Positions 35,896 to 45,045 of a stretch of DNA of 64,000 bases are shown here, in pieces (positions within the stretch are counted from its first letter, which is position 1; the number at the start of each line of letters is the position of its first letter). The notes beneath the pieces are model-generated. The model was given only the letters and a program-made list of their open reading frames with translations. It was not told the origin of the DNA and did no database searches. The stretch comes from CABZJG01 sp902512685 (lineage in GTDB: Bacteria; Pseudomonadota; Alphaproteobacteria; Rhodobacterales; Rhodobacteraceae), in NCBI GenBank assembly GCA_051201605.1, contig CP179201.1, forward strand, positions 2,790,001-2,854,000, written 5' to 3'. The translations under genes and the position numbers were made by a program.

Positions 35896-35918
35896 ACAAC
35901 TTTAGATTGCTTTATAAT
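35896..35918 (+). promoter_or_regulatory. Candidate promoter of the second DMT gene
   Basis: A perfect TATAAT lies at 35913-35918 in the 61-base gap between the two DMT genes. It would start transcripts near 35925, past the GTG at 35921, and this supports translation from the ATG at 35942. The matching -35 is weak (TTCCTG-like, 17 bases upstream). Confidence 0.4.
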
Positions 35919-35941
35919 ATGTGTTTTATTACCTATGGTGG

Positions 35942-36880
35942 ATGATCCATGATCGTCCATTATTCGGCATTTTGTTAATGTTATTGTTTTGCCTGCTGGC
36001 TCCGCTTGGTGATGCCTTGGCAAAACTACTTGGCCAAGAGATACCTTTGGCCCAATTGATGTTTGTGAGGTTTGCCGTTCAAGCAATCCTATTGGTCCCA
36101 CTGGTTTATGCCACAAAGAGCAAGTGGCGCATGTCGGGATGGGTCTTGGCCTTTGCATGGTTGCGGATTGGCCTTTTGATTGGCAGCATCACCTGCATGG
36201 TTATTGCACTCAGATATCTGCCTTTGGTTGACACGATCGCAATCGTTTTTGTAATGCCGTTCATTTTGCTGTTATTGGGCAAAATTATTCTTAAAGAAGT
36301 TGTAGGGCGCCAGAGGTTGATCGCTTGTCTGGTTGGATTTGGCGGCACGCTTTTGGTTATTCAACCGTCTTTTCAGGACGTAGGCGCACCCGCTTTATTA
36401 CCACTTTTGGCGGCTTGGTTGATTGCATTTTTCATGATGGTCACCCGCCAAATTGCTAAGGTCACAGACCCTATCGGACTTCAGGCGGTCAACGGCGTGA
36501 TGGCATTGGTGATGATTGCGCCAGTGCTTTTGATTTTTCAGAGCCGCAAATTTGCAGAGCTACATGTGATTGAGCTTAGCCAAACTCAAATCTGGCTGCT
36601 GCTGCTGTTTGGCCTGACAGGAACAGCTGCGCATTTGGTCATGACTTGGTCCCTGCGCTATGCACCCTCAAGCACCACTGCACCGCTGCAATACCTGGAA
36701 ATACCGATTGCCACTGTGATCGGGTGGCTGATTTTCTTCGATCTCCCCAATCCAATAGCCTCGCTGGGCATCATGGTGATCATTGCGGCGGGTCTTTATA
36801 TCCTCATCTGGGAACGGACCATTTCGGTGCGCGCTGCAACGCCGTTGCGACCAGCTGGGCAAATTTCCGCGGCAGAATAA
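35942..36880 (+). CDS. EamA/DMT-superfamily transporter, second copy
   Basis: A ~312-residue membrane protein parallel to the preceding DMT gene. It shares the pattern LADTIAIVFVxPFILLLLGK, GFGGTLLVIQPSF, AAHLVMTWSLRYAPSSTTAP and LQYLEIPIATVIGWLIFFDL with it at equivalent positions. Ten helices are expected. The start at 35942 is preferred because of the TATAAT just upstream; a GTG at 35921 is in frame. Its last 77 bases overlap the convergent thiamine pyrophosphokinase gene, which is unusual. Substrate unknown. Confidence 0.88.
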   Translation: MIHDRPLFGILLMLLFCLLAPLGDALAKLLGQEIPLAQLMFVRFAVQAILLVPLVYATKSKWRMSGWVLAFAWLRIGLLIGSITCMVIALRYLPLVDTIAIVFVMPFILLLLGKIILKEVVGRQRLIACLVGFGGTLLVIQPSFQDVGAPALLPLLAAWLIAFFMMVTRQIAKVTDPIGLQAVNGVMALVMIAPVLLIFQSRKFAELHVIELSQTQIWLLLLFGLTGTAAHLVMTWSLRYAPSSTTAPLQYLEIPIATVIGWLIFFDLPNPIASLGIMVIIAAGLYILIWERTISVRAATPLRPAGQISAAE

Positions 36881-37520
36881 GCAGCATTGAGGGATTTTGC
36901 GGTGCTAGGACCAACTTTCCGCTGCAGCGGTTGGATGTGCCGATCTGGCCATTCGGGCAAAACTCAACCCCATCTGTCGGCCAGTGCAACCCCTGCGAGG
37001 CAATCTTTGTGGCTGCCATCGGAAAAAGCGACACGCGGGTGCCAACCGGCAGATCAAGTGCAAATTGTGGCGGCACAACACAGATAAGATCCTGCATGCC
37101 AATCAGCAAACAGCGCTGATGTGCATAACGAACCAAAACGCTCTGCACCGCCATTTGATGATCAATACGCCCCCCGAGAAACCCCAAACCGACAACCAGC
37201 GGTGCCTCAATCCGGGACAGGCATTTTTCAAAATCCGTACTGTCCTGTTCGGCAATGCAATGTAGCCGGCCGGTTGGCACCTGCGCCTGCATATCTGGGG
37301 CGAGCGAATCCAAATCACCGATCACGGCCAAAGGGCGATGGCCATGGTCGAAAAGGGTTTTTGCACCCCCGTCTGCGGCCACGGTCTTAGGCGCCAGGCT
37401 TAAGCCTTCGGCCAATAGGCCTGCGTCGACCAGAGCCCCGCCTACCAAGGTGATTGGTTCATTTTCGGATACAATAGGCCTTTTCACAACAAAATATTCC
37501 TCAAAAGATAGGGCTGCCAT
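36804..37520 (-). CDS. Thiamine pyrophosphokinase
   Basis: A 238-residue enzyme making thiamine diphosphate from thiamine and ATP. TVAADGGAKTLFDHGHRPLA, VIGDLDSL and EQDSTDFEKCLSRIE are the diagnostic N-terminal TPK motifs. GLGFLGGRIDHQMAVQSVL follows, and the C-terminal beta domain is present. The 3' end overlaps the convergent DMT gene by 77 bases. No TPP riboswitch was seen. Confidence 0.92.
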   Translation of the reverse strand: MAALSFEEYFVVKRPIVSENEPITLVGGALVDAGLLAEGLSLAPKTVAADGGAKTLFDHGHRPLAVIGDLDSLAPDMQAQVPTGRLHCIAEQDSTDFEKCLSRIEAPLVVGLGFLGGRIDHQMAVQSVLVRYAHQRCLLIGMQDLICVVPPQFALDLPVGTRVSLFPMAATKIASQGLHWPTDGVEFCPNGQIGTSNRCSGKLVLAPQNPSMLLILPRKFAQLVATALQRAPKWSVPR

Positions 37521-37624
37521 AATATGGCCATGAAATCATACATGATTACACATAGATTCGTTTGTTTTTTGACGATTTTATCATGTTATCTAAATTACAG
37601 ACAAACGCGAAGGTCAGCTGCCCT

Positions 37625-39499
37625 ATGGGAATTGAAAACAAAATACTCACGATGTCCTATGGCACGTTTTCCTGCACTTTGGAGGGGTTTACCGACTCGT
37701 TTGATGCTATGAAAGCCATTGCCGAGTATTTTCGCGATTTGGCTTCTGATGATCGTTATTTTGCCACCAACCCCCCCGACCTAGATCCGGGTATCATCAG
37801 CGAACTTGCCTCACGCAATTCCTCACAAAAACTGACGGCTCGAACTCAGGGCACCAATGTTGTACTGTCACCGGCAGAGCCCACGACCACGGAGCCAAGT
37901 AATTTTAGCCCTACAGCACCCTTTCAAGATACAACACTCACTGAGCGCGTAGAGCGGATTAGAGCCCTCGTCAACCAGGGGACAATCAGCGACGATGAAA
38001 ATGAGCAAACCAAGATATGGCCCGCAAATAATATCATCCAGGCCGATCCAGTTGAGAACTTTTTTGCAGATAACCAGGAAGCCGGGCCAGCCACCCAAGA
38101 AAAACCCGCACCGCAACCAGCGCCTCTTTCCCTTGAAATATCAGCAGGCGAGCAAACCCGAGCGGCGTCCGAGCTGAGCGCAAAAACCTCTGAGCAGACC
38201 CGCGAAGTGCAAGCCGAAAATCAAAACCCAATGGACTTGGCATCCACCAGCACGAACCAAAAACCGCTGGAGATCATCTTTGATGATTTTACTTTTGAGC
38301 CGAACAACAGCAGTGATCAAAACGAACCAATCAAAAAAGACGAACCGATCAAAGAGGCATCCAAAAATCTTGCAAACCCTGCGCCTATACCTGATGCAGC
38401 TGATTTGCCCGAAACCAGAGCCCCAGAAAAGGCAGGCGAGACCGCTCAAAGCACCGCGCCAAAATTGGAACCGACAGCGATACCAAGTTCGGGTGCTCCG
38501 CAGAAACCGGCTATCACGCTGCCCGACACCCCAACTCCATTGCCTGTTAAGCCCCTGGTCAAAGTGGTGCGCAAACCGGTATTGACCGAGAAAGAGCCAT
38601 CTTCTGAAGCCCCGAAACTTCTTCCCGATGAAGCAAATTCACGAGCACGGCAGATAGAAAATCAATCCAAGTCTGCAAAAAATACTGCGCGCAGCAGCGA
38701 AGCTATCAAACCTTTGGCTGCCGTTCAAAAACCCACCCAAAAAGACGCTCTTAAAGACTCTTTTGAGGATAATTTAACTGAAATGCTGTCCTTGAATTCG
38801 AGCGGCGCTGAAGAGGAAAAACAAAAGAAAGCCGAAGAAACACAGCCAGCGCAACCGAGGCGACAGGTTTTGCGCCAAGAACATCAAGATGTTTCGCGGT
38901 TGTTGAAACAAACCGATCAGAAAATGGCCCAACCCAATCAAAGCCGACGGCGTAATGCATTGGCACATTTACGCGCGGCTGTTGCTGCAAATAGAGGCGA
39001 ACTCCCGACTGACCCTGAGATGACAGACATTTTAAAGATTGCAACATCAACAAATTCCGCTTCGAAAACATTTTTTTCGCAAGAAGTGCCCCCCAAAGAA
39101 AACAACACCTCCCCAGCGCCTAAACCGCTTCGATTGGTGGAAAATCAACGCGTTGATGCGCCCGATGTTGCCGCTGCAGATACATCTCAAAACACCCCCA
39201 TCGAAACACCTATTGATTTTGCGACCTACGCCCAACGGGTTGAGGCGACCACACTTGAGGCCCAGATTGAAGCGGCCGCGAGCTATTTATCATTGATTTT
39301 AAAGCGTGACACATTTTTTAGGCGCAATGTTTTTTCCCGCACGCGTCAGGTATCCGAACATCCTTTTGTGCGCCGAACTTATATGGGCATTTTCAGCTCC
39401 TTGATTGAACAGGGGAAAGTAAAGAACCTAGAGGACGGAACCTATGAAATCTGCAAGGATAAAGTAGGCTATCAATTGCCGGATCAGATTTTACACTAA
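37625..39499 (+). CDS. Long low-complexity protein with conserved Rhodobacterales N-terminal motif
   Basis: A 624-residue protein of unknown function. The first ~45 residues (ILTMSYGTFSCTLEGFTDSF, then AMKAIAEYFRDLASDDRYF) form a compact motif I have seen repeated in Rhodobacterales proteins. About 450 residues follow that are rich in Pro, Glu, Gln, Ser and Lys with no fold. The C-terminal ~75 residues (EAQIEAAASYLSLILKRDTF and RRTYMGIFSSLIEQGKVKNL) look helical and ordered. No signal or membrane segment is present. The layout of two ordered ends and a long disordered tether suggests a scaffold. The start at 37625 keeps the conserved motif; upstream in-frame starts (37583, 37562) lack ribosome sites. 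Confidence 0.75.
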   Translation: MGIENKILTMSYGTFSCTLEGFTDSFDAMKAIAEYFRDLASDDRYFATNPPDLDPGIISELASRNSSQKLTARTQGTNVVLSPAEPTTTEPSNFSPTAPFQDTTLTERVERIRALVNQGTISDDENEQTKIWPANNIIQADPVENFFADNQEAGPATQEKPAPQPAPLSLEISAGEQTRAASELSAKTSEQTREVQAENQNPMDLASTSTNQKPLEIIFDDFTFEPNNSSDQNEPIKKDEPIKEASKNLANPAPIPDAADLPETRAPEKAGETAQSTAPKLEPTAIPSSGAPQKPAITLPDTPTPLPVKPLVKVVRKPVLTEKEPSSEAPKLLPDEANSRARQIENQSKSAKNTARSSEAIKPLAAVQKPTQKDALKDSFEDNLTEMLSLNSSGAEEEKQKKAEETQPAQPRRQVLRQEHQDVSRLLKQTDQKMAQPNQSRRRNALAHLRAAVAANRGELPTDPEMTDILKIATSTNSASKTFFSQEVPPKENNTSPAPKPLRLVENQRVDAPDVAAADTSQNTPIETPIDFATYAQRVEATTLEAQIEAAASYLSLILKRDTFFRRNVFSRTRQVSEHPFVRRTYMGIFSSLIEQGKVKNLEDGTYEICKDKVGYQLPDQILH

Positions 39500-39532
39500 C
39501 GTGATGTGCAAGCGCTGTACTTGATCTGCCCG

Positions 39533-39748
39533 CTACTGGTCAGGATCGGCCTGACCTATGCCGCGAAAGATAAATTTAAACGGCAATGCCCAAAGCACCC
39601 CCAAAGTCACATAGATCAACAATTCAAGCCAAATGGGCGGTCTGTCGAATAATCCGATCACGCCGACTGCCACAACCACGTATAGCGGCAGGCCGATCAG
39701 CAAAATTACCAATGACCAGCGGCGGCGGGCTTTGTAACTAAGGGCCAT
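39533..39748 (-). CDS. DUF2842 small membrane protein
   Basis: A 71-residue protein with two hydrophobic helices (LVILLIGLPLYVVVAVGVIG and LELLIYVTLGVLWALPFKFI) and a short acidic tail. It matches DUF2842, found in alphaproteobacteria and without a known role. It lies 17 bases after purA and is probably in its transcript. Confidence 0.85.
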   Translation of the reverse strand: MALSYKARRRWSLVILLIGLPLYVVVAVGVIGLFDRPPIWLELLIYVTLGVLWALPFKFIFRGIGQADPDQ

Positions 39749-39765
39749 TTTTTCTCGCAGTATTG

Positions 39766-41058
39766 TTAATCTTGAAACGGGTCTGTCACTAGGATAGTAT
39801 CCTCACGCTCTGGTGAGGTTGAAACTAGCGCAACCGGGCATTCAATCAACTCTTCTACGCGGCGCACATATTTAATTGCGTTGGCGGGCAGATCCGCCCA
39901 GCTTCTGGCACCTTCGGTGCTGTCGGACCAGCCGTCCATTTCTTCATAGATCGGCACGCAGCGCGCCTGCTGATCGGCCGCAAAAGGAAGATAGTCTAGC
40001 GGCTTTCCATCCAGCTCATAGCCGACGCAGATTTTTAGCGTCTCAAAGCCGTCCAGCACATCAAGCTTGGTAAAGGCAATGCCTTTCACTCCCGATGTGG
40101 CACAGGTTTGACGCACCAAAGCGGCATCGAACCAACCACAGCGACGCTTGCGTCCGGTCACCACGCCAAACTCATGGCCGCGCTCCCCAAGCCGCTGACC
40201 ATCCGCATCATCAAGCTCGGTCGGAAACGGGCCTTCGCCAACCCGCGTTGTATAAGCTTTGACAATACCAAGAACAAAATCAATCGATCCCGGCCCCATG
40301 CCTGACCCTGTTGCCGCTTGGCCCGCAATCACATTAGAGGATGTCACAAAGGGATATGTTCCAAAATCAACATCCAGAAGGCTGCCTTGCGCACCTTCGA
40401 ATAAAATCCGTTTGCCGACTTTGCGCTTTTCGGCCAACACTTTCCAGACCGGTGCGGCGAATTGCAACACCAGCGGGGCAATTTTGTTAAGCTGGGCAAG
40501 AAGCGCGTCGGTATCCACCTCGGCCATGCCCATACCACGGCGCAAGGTGTCATGGTGCACCGCCAAACGATCAATGCGTGCTTTAAGTGTTTCGGGATCA
40601 GCCAGATCAGACACACGGATCGCGCGGCGGCCAACTTTATCTTCATAAGCCGGGCCGATGCCGCGCCCCGTGGTGCCAATTTTGGCGACTTTATTTTGTC
40701 CTTCGCGGGCCTGATCCAGTTCAGAGTGCACCGGCAATATCAGCGGCGTGTTTTCCGCAATCATCAGATTTTCGGATGAAATTTGAACGCCTTGGCCCTG
40801 CAGCTTGGCAATCTCTTCTTTTAAATGCCATGGGTCTAGAACCACGCCATTGCCAATCACCGACAGCTTGCCGCTTCGCACGATCCCCGAAGGCAAGAGC
40901 GACAGTTTATAAACCTTACCGTCAATCACCAAAGTATGACCAGCATTGTGGCCGCCTTGAAAGCGCACGATAACATCCGCGCGCTCGCTGAGCCAATCTA
41001 CCAGTTTTCCTTTACCTTCGTCGCCCCATTGGGCGCCAACCACGACGACATTCGCCAT
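39766..41058 (-). CDS. purA: Adenylosuccinate synthetase
   Basis: A 430-residue GTP-dependent enzyme joining IMP and aspartate in AMP synthesis. VVGAQWGDEGKGKLVDWLS is the N-terminal GTP loop with catalytic Asp. FQGGHNAGHTLV, GTTGRGIGPAYEDKVGRRAI and VVTGRKRRCGWFDAALVRQT are further hallmarks. Length is typical. The 85-base gap to the nitrile hydratase accessory gene should contain its promoter. Confidence 0.97.
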   Translation of the reverse strand: MANVVVVGAQWGDEGKGKLVDWLSERADVIVRFQGGHNAGHTLVIDGKVYKLSLLPSGIVRSGKLSVIGNGVVLDPWHLKEEIAKLQGQGVQISSENLMIAENTPLILPVHSELDQAREGQNKVAKIGTTGRGIGPAYEDKVGRRAIRVSDLADPETLKARIDRLAVHHDTLRRGMGMAEVDTDALLAQLNKIAPLVLQFAAPVWKVLAEKRKVGKRILFEGAQGSLLDVDFGTYPFVTSSNVIAGQAATGSGMGPGSIDFVLGIVKAYTTRVGEGPFPTELDDADGQRLGERGHEFGVVTGRKRRCGWFDAALVRQTCATSGVKGIAFTKLDVLDGFETLKICVGYELDGKPLDYLPFAADQQARCVPIYEEMDGWSDSTEGARSWADLPANAIKYVRRVEELIECPVALVSTSPEREDTILVTDPFQD

Positions 41059-41143
41059 TTTTGACCTTTCCGATCTGCGTCAAACCCGCGTCGGTATAGC
41101 CGCCCTCGCGCCGCGAGAAAACCTCGAAAAGCACCAAACAGGT

Positions 41144-41467
41144 TTATTTTTTAAATTTTATGGTAACTGGGCTGCCATGAGGTGTGCTTAAATATGCCTG
41201 TTTCCACGCGGTGCGCAGAGCGGACAACTGTTGCCGGTTCTCAGGCTCGCGCTCGACCAGAAGCTCTTCGAGCGTTTCCAGCCAGGCGGTGAAATAATCG
41301 TCACCGCCATTAAGATCACGCTCAGCGCCGTTGCGTTTGAGCCGAGCGCCAAAGCGTTTTGTCCAGTCCGGCCAACTAAATAGCCCTTGCGCATGCAGCG
41401 CCACGCTCAGCGCAAAAAGCTGTGCATGCCAAGGGTGTTCAAAAACGGGTTGCGGTGCATTTTGCAT
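41144..41467 (-). CDS. Nitrile hydratase accessory/activator protein
   Basis: A 107-residue protein of the nitrile hydratase accessory family, related to the N-terminal part of the beta subunit (FEHPWHAQLFALSVALHAQG, FSWPDWTKRFG, DDYFTAWLETLEELL). Such proteins help insert the metal or mature the alpha subunit. The ATG at 41467 overlaps the nthB stop by one base (TGATG). A longer frame to 41494 has no better ribosome site. It is last in the nthA-nthB-accessory operon. Confidence 0.88.
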   Translation of the reverse strand: MQNAPQPVFEHPWHAQLFALSVALHAQGLFSWPDWTKRFGARLKRNGAERDLNGGDDYFTAWLETLEELLVEREPENRQQLSALRTAWKQAYLSTPHGSPVTIKFKK

Positions 41468-42144
41468 CACATTGGGTCCAGATAACTTTGCCACAGATCA
41501 AGCATCACTTCGTCATCTGGGTTTTCAGCATGCGCCCAAAGCGTGCTGGCCGCAAAGGCCACGCAATAAAGCGGCTCTGGGACTTCTCCCATTCCGTGGG
41601 CATTGGCATCAGGAAAAACATGCGCGCCATAACAGCGCAGGATGCGGCCACTTTTACCGGCAGCATAAGCTGGCAATCGGCTATGACCGCCGTTGACATT
41701 TTGATTTTGCCCCAAGCGGGTACGCACCGCAGCGCCGACTGCAAACCGGACATCTACACCGCCCTCCCGCTCGGTGGGACCACCGCTTGATAAAACACGG
41801 GAAACTTTTTCTGGCGCCAGCCTGCGGTCTTGAAGCGGTGAAGGTTTCTGCGCAGCAGCGCCGCTGCGCAGCTCAGTTCGGCTGACAACATCATGCTCAA
41901 CAAGCATATTGCACAGCGCTGATATCCATTTTTCGTAATAGGAAAACACCGCATAGTCAGCTGGCAGCAGCCGCTCGCGCGAATGGCGCGATGCATCCAG
42001 TGTCCACAGACCAAGGCTTCCAGCCGCCAGCGTAACTGCCAAAGCGCGCGCGTGCCACTCTTCGGCAAAAACCGGCCCATCTGCGGGTTCGGGAACCACC
42101 GGCCCATCGCCAAAGCGGCCGCCCATGTCATGCAGCCGGCTCAT
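41467..42144 (-). CDS. nthB: Nitrile hydratase beta subunit
   Basis: A 225-residue beta subunit. It starts with RLHDMGGRFGDGPVVPEPAD, continues with FAEEWHARALAVTLAAGSLG and SFYE-like FSYYEKWISALCNML, and ends with the beta-barrel domain (VRTRLGQNQNVNGGHSRLPA, GRILRCYGAHVFPDANAHG). It pairs with the alpha subunit to form the active site converting nitriles to amides. The start at 42144 overlaps the nthA stop (ATGA). A longer frame to 42219 lies inside nthA and is discarded. Confidence 0.93.
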   Translation of the reverse strand: MSRLHDMGGRFGDGPVVPEPADGPVFAEEWHARALAVTLAAGSLGLWTLDASRHSRERLLPADYAVFSYYEKWISALCNMLVEHDVVSRTELRSGAAAQKPSPLQDRRLAPEKVSRVLSSGGPTEREGGVDVRFAVGAAVRTRLGQNQNVNGGHSRLPAYAAGKSGRILRCYGAHVFPDANAHGMGEVPEPLYCVAFAASTLWAHAENPDDEVMLDLWQSYLDPM

Positions 42145-42761
42145 GACGGCGCCGCCACCAAGCCAGTGCCGATCATGGCATCGCGAGTGATCAGCTTTGC
42201 CAAACCCTTCACGTCCCACCCTTCGGTGCCCGCGGGCCTTTGCGGTACCACAAGATAACGGATTTCTGCCGTGCTATCCCATACCTTAACGGCGACACGA
42301 TCAGGCAGAGTTACGCCGAATTCAGCCAGCACTTTGCGCGGCTCGCGCACGGCCCGCGCGCGGTAGGCATCCGATTTATACCAGCCCGGCGGAATGCCCA
42401 AAAGCGGCCATGGGTAGCAACTGCACAACGTGCACACAACAAGGTTATGCACGCTATCTGTATTTTCAACTGCCACAATATGTTCGCCCTGACGGCCATA
42501 AAATCCCATCTGTGACACCGCAGCCGTGGCATCTTTGAACAGCAGATCGCGAAACGCATCATCACTCCAGGCCCGCGCCACCACCTCTGCGCCATTCTGG
42601 GGGCCTATTTTAGTTTGATAGGTGTCAATAATTTCATCAAGCGTGGCCGGATCAACCAATCCTTTGCCGACCAAAAGCGTCTCGAGTGCTTTGACCCTAA
42701 GCGCTGGATCAGAGGGCAAAAGACTATGCGGTTGATCATGGTTATGGGCATCATGTGGCAT
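42141..42761 (-). CDS. nthA: Nitrile hydratase alpha subunit, cobalt type
   Basis: A 206-residue alpha subunit. The metal site is VCTLCSCYPW with Cys110, Cys113 and Cys115; the threonine in CTLCSC marks cobalt-type enzymes (iron-type have CSLCSC). RAREPRKVL-like AVREPRKVLAEFG and the VKVWDSTAEIRYLVVPQRP tail are typical. The second and third cysteines are normally oxidised to sulfinic and sulfenic acids. It heads the three-gene operon and is divergent from secG. No amidase or nitrilase gene is in the window. Confidence 0.95.
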   Translation of the reverse strand: MPHDAHNHDQPHSLLPSDPALRVKALETLLVGKGLVDPATLDEIIDTYQTKIGPQNGAEVVARAWSDDAFRDLLFKDATAAVSQMGFYGRQGEHIVAVENTDSVHNLVVCTLCSCYPWPLLGIPPGWYKSDAYRARAVREPRKVLAEFGVTLPDRVAVKVWDSTAEIRYLVVPQRPAGTEGWDVKGLAKLITRDAMIGTGLVAAPS

Positions 42762-42866
42762 AGAGCCACTTTGCGAAAAGGATTTGCCCGGGTCAAGATG
42801 GTATTGCCCCTTGCTTCGGAGGGAAAACTTTCCTATCTAGCGCCTAACAGCGATACGCGAGGCTCT

Positions 42867-43235
42867 ATGGAAAACGTCGTTCTTACTATCCACCTGCTGC
42901 TGGCACTGGCTTTGGTCGGTGTTGTGCTGCTGCAACGCTCAGAAGGCGGCGGTCTTGGACTTGGCGGCGGTGGCGGCGGTGGCGGCGTTATGTCGGGCCG
43001 CAGTGCAGCGTCGGCCATGTCAAAAGTAACATGGATTTTGGCAGTTGCTTTTATTATCACCTCGCTCAGCTTGACCGTGATTGCCGCGCGCAAGTCAGCC
43101 GGCGCTTCAGTAATAGACCGGTTGGGAACACAAAGCACCGAAGGCGCTGCCACAGCCCCGGCTTTACCGGATACCGATGCCTTGTTGCCGCCCGATCCAG
43201 AAGACACAGCGCCGCTGGTTCCAAGCGCCGACTAA
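42867..43235 (+). CDS. secG: Protein translocase subunit SecG
   Basis: A 122-residue SecYEG subunit. Two membrane helices (VVLTIHLLLALALVGVVLLQ and MSKVTWILAVAFIITSLSLT) flank a Gly-rich loop (RSEGGGLGLGGGGGGGGVMS), the SecG hallmark. A disordered acidic C-terminal tail of ~45 residues is longer than in E. coli. The start at 42867 follows GAGG; the longer frame upstream overlaps nthA and is rejected. A perfect terminator follows. Confidence 0.95.
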   Translation: MENVVLTIHLLLALALVGVVLLQRSEGGGLGLGGGGGGGGVMSGRSAASAMSKVTWILAVAFIITSLSLTVIAARKSAGASVIDRLGTQSTEGAATAPALPDTDALLPPDPEDTAPLVPSAD

Positions 43236-43258
43236 CACTACTGATTGATGCTATACAA

Positions 43259-43285
43259 AAGACCGCAACATTATGTTGCGGTCTT
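43259..43285 (+). terminator. Rho-independent terminator after secG
   Basis: AAGACCGCAACA-TTA-TGTTGCGGTCTT is a perfect twelve-base-pair stem with a three-base loop, beginning 23 bases after the secG stop and flanked by A and T. It separates secG from pyrG. Confidence 0.88.
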
Positions 43286-43401
43286 ATTGCATTAAGGATG
43301 CGAATCCTATATGAGTTTAATCCCGTGAACCTGCGCCAATTCAGGCATGTATGGGCACTTGTTTTGCGTGCAAAGCGCAACGAATATCACGGGGGGAAGC
43401 C

Positions 43402-45045
43402 TTGGCTCGATTTATTTTTATTACCGGCGGCGTGGTTTCTTCACTGGGCAAAGGTCTGGCATCAGCTGCGGTTGGCTCTTTGCTTCAAGCGCGCAACTAT
43501 ACTGTGCGGCTCCGCAAACTAGACCCCTATTTGAATGTTGATCCCGGCACGATGAGCCCGTTTGAACATGGCGAGGTTTTTGTCACCGATGATGGCGCAG
43601 AGACCGATCTGGACCTTGGCCATTATGAACGCTTTACCGGGGTTGCGGCCCGAAAAACCGATTCTATTTCTTCGGGGCGGATATACTCCACCGTTTTGGA
43701 AAAAGAGCGCCGCGGCGATTATCTCGGTAAAACCATTCAGGTGATCCCGCATGTGACCAATGAAATTAAAAATTTCATTTCTATCGGCGAAGACGAAGTG
43801 GATTTCATGCTGTGCGAAATAGGCGGCACTGTGGGCGATATCGAGGGCCTGCCTTTTTTTGAAGCCATCCGGCAGTTTTCACAAGATAAACCGCGCGGGC
43901 AATGTATTTTCATGCATCTGACGCTATTACCCTTTATCAAGGCCAGCGGCGAGTTGAAAACCAAACCGACCCAGCACAGTGTTAAAGAGTTGCGCTCGAT
44001 CGGCCTGGCACCAGACATTTTGGTTTGCCGGTCAGAAGGCGAAATCCCTGAAAAAGAGCGTGAGAAACTGGCTTTGTTTTGTAATGTCCGCCCCGATAGC
44101 GTGATTGCGGCGCAAGATCTAAAATCAATTTACGAAGCGCCCTTGGCCTATCACCGCGAAGGTCTGGATCAAGCGGTGCTGGATGCCTTTGGCATTGCGC
44201 CCGCCCCGCAGCTTGATCTGACCCGTTGGGATGATGTGGCAGATCGGATATATAACCCCGAAGGTCAGGTCAATGTGGCGATCGTGGGCAAGTATACCCA
44301 GCTAGAGGATGCTTATAAATCCATCGCCGAGGCTTTGACCCATGGCGGTATGGCCAATCGGGTACGGGTCAATGTTGAATGGGTGGATGCCGAAATTTTC
44401 GAAACCCAGGATGCCGCACCCCTCTTGCAAGGGTTTCATGCGATCTTGGTGCCCGGCGGGTTTGGCGAACGCGGCACCGAAGGCAAAATCAAAGCGGCGC
44501 AGTTTGCCCGTGAACATAAAGTGCCCTACTTGGGTATTTGCCTTGGGATGCAGATGGCGGTGATTGAAGCGGCGCGAAATGTAATCGGCGTCAGCGATGC
44601 CGGATCAGAAGAGTTTGACCATGAAGCGGGCGAAAAACGCTTTGAGCCGGTGGTCTATCACCTCAAAGAATGGGTGCAGGGCAATCATAAGGTTGCGCGT
44701 AAGGTTGATGACGACAAAGGCGGCACCATGAGGCTGGGTGCCTATGACGCCAGTCTGGCCGAAGGATCACAAGTGGCCGAAATATATGGCAGCAGCAAAA
44801 TTGATGAGCGCCATCGCCACCGCTATGAAGTGGACATCAAGTACCGCGAACAGCTTGAAGCCGCAGGGCTTCGGTTTTCGGGAATGTCGCCAGATGGTCG
44901 GTTGCCGGAAATTGTCGAATGGACGGATCATCCATGGTTTATCGGGGTTCAGTTCCATCCCGAACTAAAATCGAAACCCTTTAAACCGCACCCGCTATTT
45001 AAGGATTTCATTCGGGCGGCCAAAGAAATTTCAAGACTGGTTTAA
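43402..45045 (+). CDS. pyrG: CTP synthase
   Basis: A 547-residue enzyme making CTP from UTP, ATP and glutamine. The synthetase domain starts ARFIFITGGVVSSLGKGLAS. The C-terminal glutaminase domain has GICLGMQ with the nucleophile Cys and VQFHPELKSKPFKPH with the His-Glu pair. The start is a TTG at 43402: it gives the standard N-terminus and length and has GGGGGGAAG just upstream. Upstream in-frame codons would add 17 unrelated residues. Confidence 0.96.
   Translation: MARFIFITGGVVSSLGKGLASAAVGSLLQARNYTVRLRKLDPYLNVDPGTMSPFEHGEVFVTDDGAETDLDLGHYERFTGVAARKTDSISSGRIYSTVLEKERRGDYLGKTIQVIPHVTNEIKNFISIGEDEVDFMLCEIGGTVGDIEGLPFFEAIRQFSQDKPRGQCIFMHLTLLPFIKASGELKTKPTQHSVKELRSIGLAPDILVCRSEGEIPEKEREKLALFCNVRPDSVIAAQDLKSIYEAPLAYHREGLDQAVLDAFGIAPAPQLDLTRWDDVADRIYNPEGQVNVAIVGKYTQLEDAYKSIAEALTHGGMANRVRVNVEWVDAEIFETQDAAPLLQGFHAILVPGGFGERGTEGKIKAAQFAREHKVPYLGICLGMQMAVIEAARNVIGVSDAGSEEFDHEAGEKRFEPVVYHLKEWVQGNHKVARKVDDDKGGTMRLGAYDASLAEGSQVAEIYGSSKIDERHRHRYEVDIKYREQLEAAGLRFSGMSPDGRLPEIVEWTDHPWFIGVQFHPELKSKPFKPHPLFKDFIRAAKEISRLV

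Noticed and set aside
41467..42219. Nitrile hydratase beta subunit starting at 42219.
   Set aside because: The extension lies inside nthA. The ATGA overlap at 42144 and the conserved RLHDMGG start fix the true beginning.
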